A stretch of 64,000 nucleotides of DNA from Antitrichia curtipendula (GCA_951230915.1 OX579634.1:48249570-48313569), one strand, 5' to 3'. Numbered from the stretch's first letter, positions 35,772 to 48,400 are shown. A program made the numbers and translations. Notes: generated by a model not told the origin, from the sequence alone.

Positions 35772-36008
35772 ATGTGCATAAAGTCTAATGCTCGGATTGC
35801 AATGCTTCCACCGTTTGACATGAATTTGCTAACTAAGGTTTGGAAGATTCTTGATGGCAATAATAGCTTGATAAAGAATCTGTCCAAGTTTATAAAGCTT
35901 GCAGAGATTGTAGTGACGCATATGATCATATTTGTGGAGGATGAGAGGACATTTTCATCCCTTGCTCTCCTAAAATCCAATTTGAGAGCTACCTTTTTGG
36001 AAAACTAA
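35772..36008 (+). pseudogene. hAT transposase C-terminal remnant
   Basis: The 78-codon frame includes FIKLAEIVVTHMIIFVEDER followed by TFSSLALLKSNLRATFLEN, which resembles the C-terminal dimerisation segment of hAT-type transposases (the VEDERxFSSLxxLK.LR pattern). Upstream parts of the transposase are missing and no terminal repeats were found. It lies just outside the right end of the second CACTA element. Confidence 0.55.
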
Positions 36009-37452
36009 AAAGTGGCAGTTGGAATATATTTTCAATTTTTTTTCACTCTTGAAATTTTTGCTTATTATAAAGTGTTTAAAGAGCAGTTTAGTGCAGGAGA
36101 GAGAGGGTGCTATTTGTTACATGCTTAATTACTTGCCTTAATTACTTACCTTGATTGAATCTTAGCATGATTCATCAAGATTGCAGGTTAGCCATTAGCC
36201 TCTTTAATGTTGTTAAATTTTGAAATTTATAGTTTTATGCAGGCAATTTTTTTTAAGATTTAGCTTTCCAGCTTGACTTCAGGGTGTTATTTGAACTGTC
36301 AACAAATCTTTGACCCACTGGAGTCTCATTTCTTCTTGTAAGATTGGCATAGCTGTTTGCAATTTTTTTCACATAGCATCTTGCAATGAGTTTAGTAACT
36401 CATATTGTTTGCTTCTTTGCACTTTTTGATTATGTTGGCTTATATTTTCACTTTATGAACATATAGTTGTATTAGTAGTTTTCAGCAACTTGCTAGGCTG
36501 AATTTATCTTGATTTCAACATTAGAGGTTGGTTGGTTGTGTGTAGGTGTATGAAATTAAACATAGTGGTTGGTGTTTTATTTACATGTGTGCTTCATTAC
36601 TTATTTTAGTTTCATGCGCACATTTTTATTGAGGTATCAAAGAGTATTTTTTTGTGTGCAAATCTAATGCGCTAGGTAAATAGGCTTACTTTGTTTCTTT
36701 TCATCAATTTGTAAGAGTGCTCATTTTCTAGTTATGCTTCAAACTTGGAGCGTTTGAGTCCAAACATGGAAAGTTTGGGCCTAAACACAAAGAGTTTGGG
36801 TCCCAAATTCACTTCGTTTGAATATTGTTAAATAAGTGAGAGATTAATTAAGTGTTTAGTGAGAGGTAACTTGAGTGTAATCTTCTTTTATTTGAATTGT
36901 TAATTTTTTTGCCATGTAATCTTCTTTTATTTATACAAATGAATGTTCAAAAAGTTCACCAATCATGCTATAATTGTTGTGTTGTGTTTTGTCATGTTTG
37001 CATTGGATGGATTTAGCATATTGCCTTTCCTGCACTATCCTAAGTAGCACGGCGTTATTGGAAGAATTTTGAAAATTTTGAATTTGCAAGAAAAAAAATT
37101 CCATTGAAAGTAAAAATGTCACCAGTAAAAGGAATCCATGGAAGCAACCACGTTGCCAATTGAACTTTGATAGTACATACCAGTTTGCCTTTCATGCAAT
37201 CTAACAAAAATGAATTAAAAAATCTTACATGCAATGTTCAATTAACCCTACTATGGATCACATGGGAAAAGAAAACTCAAAAATATCACATATAATGTTT
37301 AATCACAAAGGGGATAAAATTTTAATAGTGACATAAGGCCTTTCAACCCTTGTTGGTTAAGATGTCAAATCTTGAACTTAGAAGTGATATTTCACTAGGT
37401 GCTTACAGTGAGGTTGGTCTTCAATAGCATAGAGGAGGTAGCCAAGGGTGAA
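36009..37452. other. AT-rich intergenic, no gene seen
   Basis: Contains a small quasi-tandem repeat at 36743-36825 (three units around AAAGTTTGGGCC with alternating GAGT and CCAAAC blocks). Otherwise featureless. Confidence 0.4.
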
Positions 37453-39348
37453 TTAACCCCTTCATTGCCTCAATTGTGGACGGATGGGGGATGAGGGGGC
37501 CATTGTTTCTAACCTCCTGCTCCCCTACGACCTCTTGCTTGCCTCCAACCTCCCTTCCTATCCTTGACTTGCAACTTTCTTGCATCTCCAAATACTCCTC
37601 ACTAGATCTGTACTTCTCCAAAATTGCTTCTTCAAGTGCTCCTTACCATATCTTCTCCAAACATTTGGATCTTTGATTTTTACGTTTAGGGTTTGGAAAT
37701 GAGAAGAATTGCTCTAATGTTGCTAATGTCACATGAAATTGGGATTTGGAGCTCAAATCTGAAGTTGGATCCAAAGTTGAAGATCCCGTGGAAATCAAAT
37801 CTTAAATTGGAAGTTTGGAATTCCATCGTTGGAGTGCCTTACAATTGAGAGAGATGATCATATTTGCTCGTGCAAATTTGAATATAAGCGTGGTTCTTTG
37901 TACTCAATTGCTTCCACCTTTTTCTGTTTGTGTGTGCATTCACAATTTGAAGTATAAATAGGTAACCATGTTTGTGAGGGGCTTGTGAGTGAGCAAATCG
38001 TAAGGTGTTGTATAGATTGTATGGCCTCAAGTTTAGCCCACCCATTTTGGTGGGTGATTTTACAATTCAAAGTGCTTCATTGATTTTTAGGGCTACAAAA
38101 ATCTTTTAATTGGGTAGGGAGTGTATGTGGGAAGTATCAATTTCTAGTGTGTGTAAATAAGGAACCTTGTTTTATGAAGTAATTGTAAATTAACATTGCT
38201 TCAGATTAGGTGGGATTTTAGTAATACTTGAACAAGCATTTCAACACTTCTTAGTGTGCATTTTGAGATATCATATGACTTTATTTTGGATCAATACATA
38301 ATTGTTCCTAGTTCTATTAGGCTATTTTTGTTTGGGCTTAGTGTTTGACTTTTGTGTTGAAACCTCAAGGCATCCTCAATTGAATCAAAACCACAAAGTT
38401 GGTCCAACAAACAATTTAATTAATGCATGTACTATATGCAAGATCTTCCTTTATTACCCTACATTAATTATGACTTCTATTGCTTTTGTCTTTATATTTT
38501 TGTTTTGAATGAATCTATTTTAATTATTCAAATTTCATGTCTGAATGTTCTTATGCTACGCATTTTTCAAACTACAAGTAATTTGATGGGTTTGGAATAA
38601 AGACTTTATTTTTAGTATATCTTATGTTCATACAACGATTACTATTCAAATGATCATTTTGAAACAAGATGTGAAATTTTTTAAAAGGAAATTAAGAGCA
38701 TATAAAACTTTTTTAAACAAGATGTGAAATTTCAGAAAAGGTTGTATTGCAAAGATTTAGTAGTTAAACCCCCAAAAGACTATGCGTTCAAATTTCAAGC
38801 AACAATGTCTCAATGTTCATGTCTTGAGCAAACAAAATCATTGTTTTTTCATCCCTCTCAAGAATTGTTCATTCCTATGTGGGGTTCTCACATTTTTTCA
38901 ATGTAGATGTTCACAAATTTACTTTGCAAATCTCTTATAGTTCAGCAGTTATAAATATACTTTGCCTCATAAACTAATATTTTTACTCATAAACTAATAT
39001 TTTTAGTTTAGAAAATGATCTTTAAAAAATAATTTGAATAAATAAGTAAAACAAAGTCTTAAAAAATCACCATAATTACAATTTAGAATATTGAACTTAA
39101 AAAAATATATCTTGCAAAAATTACAAACGTTCAACCTATAATCAATTTTAGGAATAACTATAAATTTTTTATTTCAAATTTTATTAAAAAATATCAATTA
39201 ATGTAGCAATTAATGTAACTATTCTATGAATCTTATTTTACAACTTTGATTTGAAAGTCTTCATCAAATTATTTTTCTAAGTTGAATTTTATAATCATAT
39301 CTCAAATTTCTAGAAATTTGAATTGTCCCATGGTCCTTAGTTTAAGGG
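37453..39348. other. AT-rich intergenic with one solo TTAA-type end
   Basis: A TTAACCCCTTCATTGCC end is at 37453-37469 and an AAGGGTTAA at 39344-39352, but the two do not form a matching inverted repeat. No gene seen: the frames at 37476-37676 and 38302-38508 are without motifs. Confidence 0.35.
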
Positions 39349-40231
39349 TTAACCCTAAAGTTCTGTGACTATGTTTTCACCCAAAATGCTCCAAAATTGC
39401 CATTTCTAGTACAAGTACCAAATTTGTACAAAAAAACTTTTTTTTGACATATGTAACCAAAGGATCTTGTAGTATGCTGACTTGAGAACACATGGTAAAA
39501 ATTTCAGAAATTTCCACCATGTGGATAGCAAGATATAAGCATTCAAATTCATTTAAATCATTTTTTGGACCTTGCAAAAAACAGGGCAGCTGCACTTCAC
39601 AAGCTCACTTTTCTGTAAAAAAATGTCCAAAATGGTGGTTCTTCTCTGGATTCTTTTTTCCAGAAAAGTTGGCTACATGCTTGAAAAATTTCAAATCATT
39701 TGGAATTGTACAACATATAGAAAAAAATAGTAAGTAGAAAGAAGTAGAAAATGATTCAAAATACTAAATTGTTAAAAATTTAATTATGGAATTGAAAAAT
39801 GTCAATCCCAATGGTTGTAATGTTGTAATAAACCCTACAATCTATAAATGTATATTTTTCAAAAAATATTAAAAGTTGAATTAAATAAATAACTTTAAAA
39901 GTTGTCTTAGAATAGAGATTCTATAACTACCTGCAAATAGAAACTCCTCATAACTTTTGAACTTTTTTACAAAAAAATGAATATTTTTTATCTACTTGGA
40001 CTACTCGAATTGAGAAACAAACTACATATCATGCAATAGCTTTTGACTCATATTTCCAAATGTCATGAAACTTTGTGCATATAAAAGATATTGCTCATCC
40101 CTACCTTCAATTAAAATTTCAGCCTAAAATATGCAAATCTCTAGTCACATGTACTTGCCCAAATTTTCTATGTTGCCAAAAAATGCATGCTAGTCCGTCA
40201 GGGATTTTAAATGGTAGTCTCTTAGGGATTG
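39349..40231 (+). mobile_element. piggyBac-like element, about 875 bp, degenerate right end
   Basis: TTAA 39349-39352 then CCCTAAAGTTCTGTG. The interior is collinear with the minus strand of 25061-25966. The right end reads GTCTCTTAGGG then ATTG near 40221-40231, a mutated GGGG-TTAA. Non-coding. Confidence 0.65.
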
Positions 40232-40456
40232 AAATCCCTATTTTAATATTATTCTAAAATAACTTTTGGCTAGTATTTGAGTGTGAATTAAATGGTATAC
40301 AAATAAACAAAAATGTCTATAAGATGAATCCTTTTGACATTCAAACACTAACATTATTAACTTTTCCATTTCTATGATTGTTTGAAAAATCTAAAAGTAC
40401 ACTCAAAGTGTGAAAAATATTGTTTCAAAAAATAGGAAGTTTTTTTATATTGGCAG

Positions 40457-40714
40457 ACCACCAGAAACGCCACCAGAAAGCGTTGGAGAATCTCGAATAC
40501 TCTGCTTCTTCCTCCTTCAGTTAGAAGATGGCCTCAGCTGATCGCAGCTCCTTTCAAGAATGTGATGCACACGGGTTTAGCAACTTCTGCAATTCCTGCA
40601 GTTCCAACATCTGCAATTTCCATGCCTCAGAGCATCACTACCATGGCCGGGACGGCATGGGCCGTGGCTGGAACCCTATTCACCCCCCACTGTGGCATGG
40701 TTGATGGACTTTGA
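40457..40714 (+). CDS. Candidate terminal exon, unidentified protein
   Basis: An open frame of 85 codons follows a possible acceptor (TATTGGCAG) and reads RKRWRISNTLLLPPSVRRWP, then FKNVMHTGLATSAIPAVP, then SITTMAGTAWAVAGTLFTPH and GMVDGL before TGA at 40712-40714. The C-terminal part is hydrophobic and could be a membrane segment. The region is clearly more GC-rich than its flanks. I do not recognise the family. It may be the last exon of a gene fragment like the PPOX, E2 and RPS4 pieces. Confidence 0.35.
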   Translation, partial: TTRNATRKRWRISNTLLLPPSVRRWPQLIAAPFKNVMHTGLATSAIPAVPTSAISMPQSITTMAGTAWAVAGTLFTPHCGMVDGL

Positions 40715-40927
40715 AGCACTGGGTGTGGGATAAATAGGTGTTTTATCCTCAGCTTCTTGTGGATGGTGAGATTTGAAGAGAGGCCTGGTGTCATTACTTT
40801 TACATTATCTTGCATGTTTTTTTGTTGGGTGGGATTGTGTATTGATGGCAAGGGGTGACTGTGTAGTGTTGGGAGGGTGTAGGGGTGGACGAAGTAGCCA
40901 TGCACATAGACGAGTTAAGAAGGGGCA

Positions 40928-41200
40928 GTCATATCCCTTCTTCTAATTTATCCCATCCAAGTATGTGGGGATGCTTTGGAAGCAATCATTCACACAATGC
41001 ATCCCATATACTTGGGAAGAGTTTAATAAATCCTAGATTAAAAAAATTGAAACTCAAAATAAATTTTTTTATGAATCCCCTTCTTCTAATTTCACCCCTC
41101 CAAATATGTGAAGATGCTTTGGAAGCAATCCTTCACATAATGCACCCCACATACTTAGGAAGGGCTTAGGACGTCCTAGACAAAAAGAAATTAAAAATAT
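40928..41200 (+). repeat. Two-copy tandem duplication, about 150 bp
   Basis: Units at about 40928-41050 and 41078-41200 share CCTTCTTCTAATTT, GATGCTTTGGAAGCAATC and CATACTT.GGAAG. Non-coding. Confidence 0.7.
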
Positions 41201-41224
41201 AAACAAATATTATATATATGTAAG

Positions 41225-41535
41225 AATACATGTAAAGATAGGCTTTTATTTTTAATCTCTTAGTTATGTATGGAAGTAGGGTCTAAAATTAATTCAAAAC
41301 TCATACTTAAAGCAAGAAATTGATATTGTTCTATATGTGTTTGATAATAATAAATACGTGCTTGAAATAAATAAATACACATGTTTCATATAAATAAACA
41401 TTTTTACAACTTACTAGGTAAAAGATGAAATTTTTATTTTTAATCTCTTAGTTATCTATAGACGTAGGTTCTAAAGGTAATTCAAAACTCATATTTAAAG
41501 CAAGTACATGTTGTTGTTTTATATGTATTTTATCA
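41225..41535 (+). repeat. Two-copy direct repeat, about 197-bp spacing
   Basis: Copies near 41240-41345 and 41437-41535 share TTTTATTTTTAATCTCTTAG and AATTCAAAACTCATA.TTAAA. Non-coding. Confidence 0.6.
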
Positions 41536-42049
41536 AATCCATACATAGGATCCTTTAATTAACTTGTTGTATTAATAAGGTAAGAGTTATAAGGAATTTG
41601 AATTAAATGGTTCAAATATTTTTGTCTAGGTACCTATCTATTCAATCTCCAAAAAATAATTAATATTTTATTAGAATATATATTTTGTTACTAGTTTAAT
41701 ATTGAAATAAAAATATAATTATAACTTTTGCAACAAAACAAGAGAACTCCAAACAATTGCAACAAAAAACTTGTTTGAAAATTAGCCATAGCCACAGACA
41801 AGACAGTAGAACAATGGAGTAGTAGAGTAGTGAGCAAAGATCTCTAATTAAAATTAGAATGTCGCTTTTCCATTAACGGTCCCACAATCTATTTTTCTAG
41901 CTTTTCCATTCATGGTCATGGATCCACATGGTGTGTCACAGTGGGGGATTTCAAAGTCACTGTGATTGATTGGCCAAATGAGCCTGGCAAACCCTAAAGC
42001 CGCGAGTTTTTAGCCGTGTCATGGGGGCGAAGCTCTTATACACTCTAAA

Positions 42050-42940
42050 AAAGTGTGTGGGAGACCCAAGCAACCAAGCTGCCTTGAGTTTCAGAAAGGG
42101 CTCCTTCCATCTGGGCCCATCGGATGGTTTGGGTGGATCTGGTTCAGTGCTTGGCTTGGTAACTTGGTTGCTTGGGTGAGTTTCTAGATGCCCTGCCATG
42201 AATAAACTCATTCAATAAACTCTCTTGCTTGGTGGCTGCTAAACTTATTCTTGGCTAGCTGGCCATGCTTGGATTGCTTGCAATGCTTATAAACTAAGTA
42301 GGACACTAAATCCAGCCCATGATAGTTTGGGGTGGTTTTAGGGGGGAAAAGTAAAAAAAAAGCTCTCTATTTTGAGCCGTGTCTAGGGTATGTTCTAGAC
42401 CCCACCTAGCTAATTTGGGGTCTCTGATTGCAAATATGAATTCAAAATTTGCAAAAAATAAAATAATGTAAAAAATAAAATAAATTCAGCGGTTTCTCCG
42501 GGGTTTAAAATCCTACGTTTTCACCCTTCATTGGACGGGTTTAGCATCCCGCAACATTCTCATGTAATGAGGGTCACAATTTAATCATATTCAAAAGGAT
42601 CCTCCTCTCCAATCTCTCTCTAAGAATTTGTTGTAAATTTTAATAATACATTCCGTCCTCAAATCATCAATATCTTAATTCTAAATCCTTAATATATATT
42701 AATAAATGCATTTGGCATTCTTGATATATCACATACATATCACTTAATATTTCATACATAGTCATCAATATTATAAAGGTATGACAAAATTCACAATATG
42801 ATTTTAAGATGTTTACTTAAATTATAAACTTTATCACCATTACGTTACTAATCCATAAACTTTCTGTCCCTACTATAGTTTAGAAGATTTTCTCCAATGC
42901 TCTTGAATATTCTTGAATGTTCTTTTTCTTCACATCTTAA
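42050..42940 (+). repeat. Left arm of large inverted repeat
   Basis: The arm of about 890 bp matches the reverse complement of 44358-45245. Shared blocks include GGGCTCCTTCCATCTGGGCC, GTGTCTAGGGTATGTTCTA, TTTAAAATCCTA and AATATTCTTGAATGTTCTTT. No coding frame of note. Confidence 0.75.
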
Positions 42941-43629
42941 GAGTATCTTTTCTTTGATTGATTCTTACTAAATTCCCTTGTACAATGTCAAATGTCCTCA
43001 CTCTTTATAATTCTATTTTAATATAATTAAATCATACTTCCAAAGTATATTAATAATGGATGAGATAAAAATGCAAGATTAAAAATTTGAATAGTGCTAT
43101 TCAATTAGGCCATTCAGTTAATGAATTAAAAATGTGCATAAAATCACTACTCTTAGAGTGTTACATTTCAACCGATCACAACAAATTTCATACATAAATT
43201 GCCAATATAGTATTCACTATCATTTTAAAATCGTAATGGAGTAGAATTCAAATTTTTTGTGGTGACTGCGATTTTATTTTCTCATTTATATCAATTGTGA
43301 CTAATGTTTGTGACTTCTATTTAAAGAATCAATGAAATTAATCAAACTTGACATTTACTTTTAAGTTCCATGTCTAAACGACCATCTGCCAAAACACAAC
43401 ATTGTAATCATGAAAATTTGTGCCCATTCAAAATTGATTAAAAAAACTTAAGATTCAAATTTTTTCCAAACCTAGGTGCTTGCAATCATAGATACCATAT
43501 GGATAGAATTTAAAATAGGAACCTCCAACTTTTATTTATACTTCAAGTTAATTATATAATACTATTGTGTATATTATATATAAAAAAAATTCTCATTATC
43601 TCATGAATGTTGGAATGCTTGGCCAAAAA

Positions 43630-44345
43630 AATTTAATGTACAACATTGAAATTTTTTTTCCGCATAATGTGCAACATTTCAACCTATGAAACTATCATTT
43701 CATTGCATTCAAGAAAAGTTGAAGNNNNNNNNNNNNNNNNNNNNNNNNNNNNNNNNNNNNNNNNNNNNNNNNNNNNNNNNNNNNNNNNNNNNNNNNNNNN
43801 NNNNNNNNNNNNNNNNNNNNNNNNNNNNNNNNNNNNNNNNNNNNNNNNNNNNNNNNNNNNNNNNNNNNNNNNNNNNNNNNNNNNNNNNNNNNNNNNNNNN
43901 NNNNNNNNNNNNNNNNNNNNNNNNATTGAAAAGTTGTGAAAAAAAACTTATAAATTTCTACCATGTGGATTGCAAGATAATAGCATTTGAATTGACAAAA
44001 ATCTTTTTTGGAATTGTATATCATATAGAAAAAAAATCGTAAGTAGAAAGAGCTAGAGAATGTTCAAAACACTAAATTGTTAAGAATCTAAATGGAATTG
44101 AAAAATGCCAATCTCAACGGTTGTAATGTTGTAATAAACAATCTACACCCAATGTTTTTACTTTTTTTCAAAAAAACTGAAAATTGAGTTAAATAAAGGA
44201 CTTCAAAGTTTATTTTAGAGTAAAGATTCTATAACTACCTTTAAACTTTGATTCCTCATAACTTTTGACTCATTGATCAAAATGGAATGATTCAAAGCTT
44301 CCCGCGTATATATAAATCTAAAGAACCAATTTCAAATTTTTATTT
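43630..44345 (+). mobile_element. piggyBac-like element copy, interrupted by assembly gap
   Basis: Positions 43924-44340 match 39490-40030 and the minus strand of 25300-25800 (CCATGTGGATTGCAAGATAA, GGTTGTAATGTTGTAATAAA, TCATAACTTTTGA). The left part is hidden by the N run, and the right terminus is absent because the inverted-repeat arm begins there. Confidence 0.55.
43725..43924. other. Assembly gap (run of N, about 200)
   Basis: A run of undetermined bases inside the spacer of the inverted repeat. Its near-round length suggests a scaffold gap of fixed or estimated size. The frames running through it are artefacts. Confidence 0.95.
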
Positions 44346-44357
44346 AAAAAAAAATGA

Positions 44358-45245
44358 TTCTTAAAGAATGAACATTCAAGAATATTCAAGAGCATTGGAG
44401 AAAATCTTCTAAACTATAGTAGGGATAGAAAGTTTATGGATTAGTAACTTAATGATGATAAAGTTTATAATTTAAGGAAACATCTTAAAATCATGATGAC
44501 TACATATGAAATATTAAGTGATATGTATGTGATATATCAAGTATGTCAAATGCATTTATTAATATACATTAGGGGGTTAGGGTTAAGGTATTGACAATTT
44601 GAGGACGGAATGTATTATTAAAATTCACAACAAATTCTTTGAGAGAGATTGGAAAGGAGGATCTTTTTGAATATGATTAAATTGTGACCCTCATCACATG
44701 AGAACGTTGTAGGATGCTAAACCCGTTCCATAAAGGGTGAAAAAATAGGATTTTAAACCCTGAAGAAACTGCTGAATTTCTTTTATTTTTCACATTATTT
44801 TATTTTTTGCAAATTCTAAATTCATATTTGCAATTACAGATCCCAAATTAGCTAGGTGGGGTTTAGAACATACCCTAGACACGGCTCAAAATATGGGACT
44901 TTTTTAAACTTTTACCCCCCTAAACCCCCCCAAAACTATCCTCCTCAGCCCACTTCGTGGGCTAGATTTAACTTAATGTCCTATTTAAGTTATGAGCATA
45001 CCCAACCAGCCAAGTATAGTCAGCCACCAAACTGAAAAGAGTTTATTCAATTCATGGTTCTTACAAGACATCTCAAAAATGAATGGGATGACAGAGCATC
45101 TCGAACTCACCCAAGGCAACAAGCTGTGAGCACCAAGCCAGACAAACGAACCAGACCGAAGAGCCCATCTTAACCGTCCAACCATCTGGAGGGCCCAGAT
45201 GGAAGGAGCCCTTTCCTCAAACTCGACGCTGCCTGCAGACGAGGG
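44358..45245 (-). repeat. Right arm of large inverted repeat
   Basis: Reverse complement of 42050-42940 with moderate divergence and small indels. Its outer edge lies about 70 bp before the start of the TNL2 duplication unit, so it may mark a rearrangement boundary. Confidence 0.75.
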
Positions 45246-45312
45246 TGGGAGACTGGCGCAATTGGGAGGGTACAGTTAATGGCGACTGACGGCATTGGGC
45301 TGATTGACTCTA

Positions 45313-47300
45313 CCTACTCGCCATTGCCGTAGCGGAAATCTCCCTCACGACAAGAGGGGGCAGAATAAGTGGAGCATGTCGGAGGTCAAACTGAGGAGGA
45401 GCTTTCCTCCTGATCATGGGGAGTGAGAGACTCTTACACTGCAGCACAGCCTTTGCAGTTGTAGACAAGGAGATTGTTACGGACAGATGATGGTGGAGCC
45501 GTTCTCGCCATTCGCCTGCAAACCCTCGACTGAGTCTTACCATTCTAAACCGCGAGAGCGTCCTGACTGGCGCTTACGACTCACGAGGTGTGGGTGCTCA
45601 GAGTTATCGCAACCGCGCGTAGGGAGTGAATTGGTGCGATGCTGTCGGTAGCGCGCACGGAGTCGCTGCAACAGGTTGAGACTGATGTCCTTTGTGTGCG
45701 TGTTTCTTTTTCCAACCTTGAGAGCGTCTGCTGTGTACTGTTTGCAGATTTGGTCTTGAAGATTCCGTTTTGGTCGGTTTTGTTCGTTTTCGTGTGCTTT
45801 TGTTCTACCGACAATCATGGTGTTCAATCTGAACTGATGACCTAATTAAGCAAAGGAAAGTGCGAGATAGTGGTGGATCAGATCGAGTTGATGAGGCTGT
45901 CAGTCGCTGCATGTTTGTGGAAGTTGATCCTTTTTCTGGAGGGCCTTCGGCTGTGAACTAGGTTAGTCTCGATGCAAGGCCGAGCCAGCGTGGTGTGACT
46001 GTTTCACCGCCACGACGACCCTCGCTCTGGAAGCAATAACCAGACATCGCTAGTTTTTCAGTGAGATCGCGCCTTTCACTTTGTCGCAACTCTCATCGTC
46101 TTCGTCTGACCCTTGAATTGGCTTTGGACGTCGCTGCTGGAGGATATTTTGTGAGGTACTTCAGCAAGTCCCGCTCTCTTAAGGTTTGTTTGGGTATTGC
46201 TTCTGCAGCCTTGAGGTTTTTGTCGGTAAAGTGGTGGTGCAACTATCCCGAGAGATCCCACCGGATGATGGCTGGCTGAAGTTTTGGAGCTCGCAGTTGT
46301 GGGAGCCGTGATGCTCGTGCCAGCCATCCCAACGGCAGAGAGTGAGAAGCGCCGTATGCTGAGTGTACAACGTGGATCCGGCAATCGAACTCTATGGTCT
46401 ACCGGACAGCGCACTAGGCGTCTGCAATGATCACTTAGGGTTGAGATTTGACGAAGTCATAGAGCGGTTTCTTTTTTGGCAAGTGTGTCACTCTGTGATG
46501 ATGCAAGTGTGGCTGTGTTGCAATTGAACTCCTTTGCCAGAATGTTTGGCTCGTTGTTTTTTATTACTGATGGGGTTGGGTGCTACTCTATGTATTTTGT
46601 GTGTAAGAGTCAGAACTGAGCTAGATACGAGCTTATTAGGGCATTTCGTTGATTTCGTTGATTTCAGGTCTCAGAGTCCGTTTCGTCGTTGCAAAATGTG
46701 GTGGTATTAAATTTGCCAAGCAAGAGGAGAATTTCATTGCTCTTTGGCGAGGATCTGATTTTGAGTGAACAATTATCCAGTAACTCGCGAGTAGTGTTTG
46801 AGTACTATTAGTCTGTGGCTTCATAGAGGACTCTACCGTTTCTACTTCTTCAGGCTGCAGGTTCATTTCGGAATCCAGTGTATCAGTTTTTTCAGAATGA
46901 TTTTGTGCCTTTTAGAAACCGAAGTCGAACAGCGACTGTCCCCGATGAAGTTTCAATCAGCAGATTGATATATTCATGTTCTTCTTTCTTGAGGTGCGAT
47001 TACCTGACATGCACAATTCCGTTGCAGTTTAAGAATCTGCAAGCCTGGATTTCAGGTCATGTTCGGACTCCTGCATGTGTTCCGTCTACAATGTCTGTTC
47101 AAATTCGGCAAGCTGGAGAACTCTGACTTTTGTTTTAATCAAACGAGTCCAGTAAATGCACTTGACACAATCATGACAAAAGTGGATTTTCTGAAGGTTT
47201 GAAATCCTGCTCGTCTGGGGTTCATAATTGTTCTTTCCTGTCAGGTTACTAATGTGAAGGCTCCCTCTCGGAGCCACCCAGCGAGATCTCACCGTAAATT
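45313..47300 (+). other. Upstream region of TNL2, copy of 7638-10320
   Basis: GC-richer block collinear with the TNL1 upstream region but with several deletions (for example the 9000-9240 and 9500-9560 parts are shortened). Frames are not shared with the other copy. Interpreted as promoter/leader DNA of the receptor. Confidence 0.5.
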
Positions 47301-47561
47301 GGTTATACAACCCGTTGAGTAACCTTGCCAATCACCGCAGAGACAAAATTCGAATCCTTCTCCACAATAAAATAGATTTCCATGCTCTGAAATTTGGCGT
47401 GATTATCAAATGTCATGTTAAGATTCACCTTTAGAAAAGAGAATGCAAAAAGGTTTCTTCCTGCTAATTTTATTGCAATTTAAAGTCAATTTCGCTGAAA
47501 TTTAGTTAAAAACTCCTTGCAGCCCTTGTTGCTGATTGCGCTGTCCTTCCGCTGCTGATCA

Positions 47562-48400
47562 TGGTGAGTTTCCGTTTCAATTTCGTAGAAGCTCCTGGTG
47601 TTTTTCTTCTTCTTTCTCTGGCGTTTTTGGAGAGTTTTTGGTGTGATTTAGTGATTTAGGTTTTTGGATTCCAGTGTGAAGAAGAAAGAGCCTTGTGACT
47701 TGGAAGTATCTCTCTGTTGTGTGTTCTAGTTGTGATTAATTGAAGAGTGAGCTGCTGTCGTTTGTAATGTTAGAGCACTGACTATTGGTACTGAGCATTG
47801 ACTTTTTATTATTCTCTCTCAGGCTTGGGGTTTGAAGAAGCTGATTGAAGAGGCTCAATGTCCGGGGGCATTGGATGCTTGACAAGGTGGGCGATGCCTT
47901 TGTAAGTTCAACCTTTGACCTAATTTCTGTGCAATATCTGTGCTTTCGATTGTTAAATCAAATAACAACCGCAGAAGGGTATTTTTCGCCAAGTGTCGTG
48001 TTGTTTTTTCTCCGTACCACACGAAATGGGATGGCATTTTCTTCTAGATGCTGTGAAGTGACTTCGCATTTAATTCCTGTGAGCCATTAGTCTGCGGTTT
48101 GTATTTCTGCGATTGGTTTAAGACAGGAATATTCTATACTGCCGTACGTCAGGGTTTATGTTTTCTCAATTCTCGGGGATGTTTCACTTGTGCCCGACGG
48201 CTGTATTTTTATTCATTTTTTTTTATCTGTTTGGATTGCGCTTTGCAGGCCCCCAAGCCATCTCCCGTACGACACAAGGAGAGGGAATGCTCTTGGTTGT
48301 GATGCTGAGGAACAGGCTCAAGTATGCATTGACCTACTGTGAAGTGGTGGCCATTGTCTGATCTTCATTGATGGCAAGGTCCCTGCAAAGTTTCATGGGT
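47562..48400 (+). pseudogene. RPS4: 40S ribosomal protein S4 gene, 5' fragment, broken
   Basis: RPS4 (eS4) is a small-subunit ribosomal protein of about 260 residues. Exon 1 ends with ATG (47562-47564) directly before GTGAGT. Exon 2 (47823-47901) gives AWGLKK, then after a 1-nt shift GHWMLDKVGDAF. Exon 3 (48249-about 48399) gives APKPSPVRHKERECS, then in another frame VVMLRNRLKYALTYCEVVAI and DGKV. These match the conserved N-terminal third of S4. At least two frameshifts and stops are present, and the KOW and C-terminal parts are missing. Introns are kept, so it arose from DNA, not from mRNA. It sits in a stretch absent from the TNL1 upstream region. Confidence 0.8.

Noticed and set aside
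37453..39352. A 1.9-kb TTAA element between the solo ends at 37453 and 39352
   Set aside because: The two ends do not match as an inverted repeat, and the right end shares its TTAA with the next element.
43646..44042. Frames of about 100 codons through the N run
   Set aside because: They are created by undetermined bases and are not evidence of coding.
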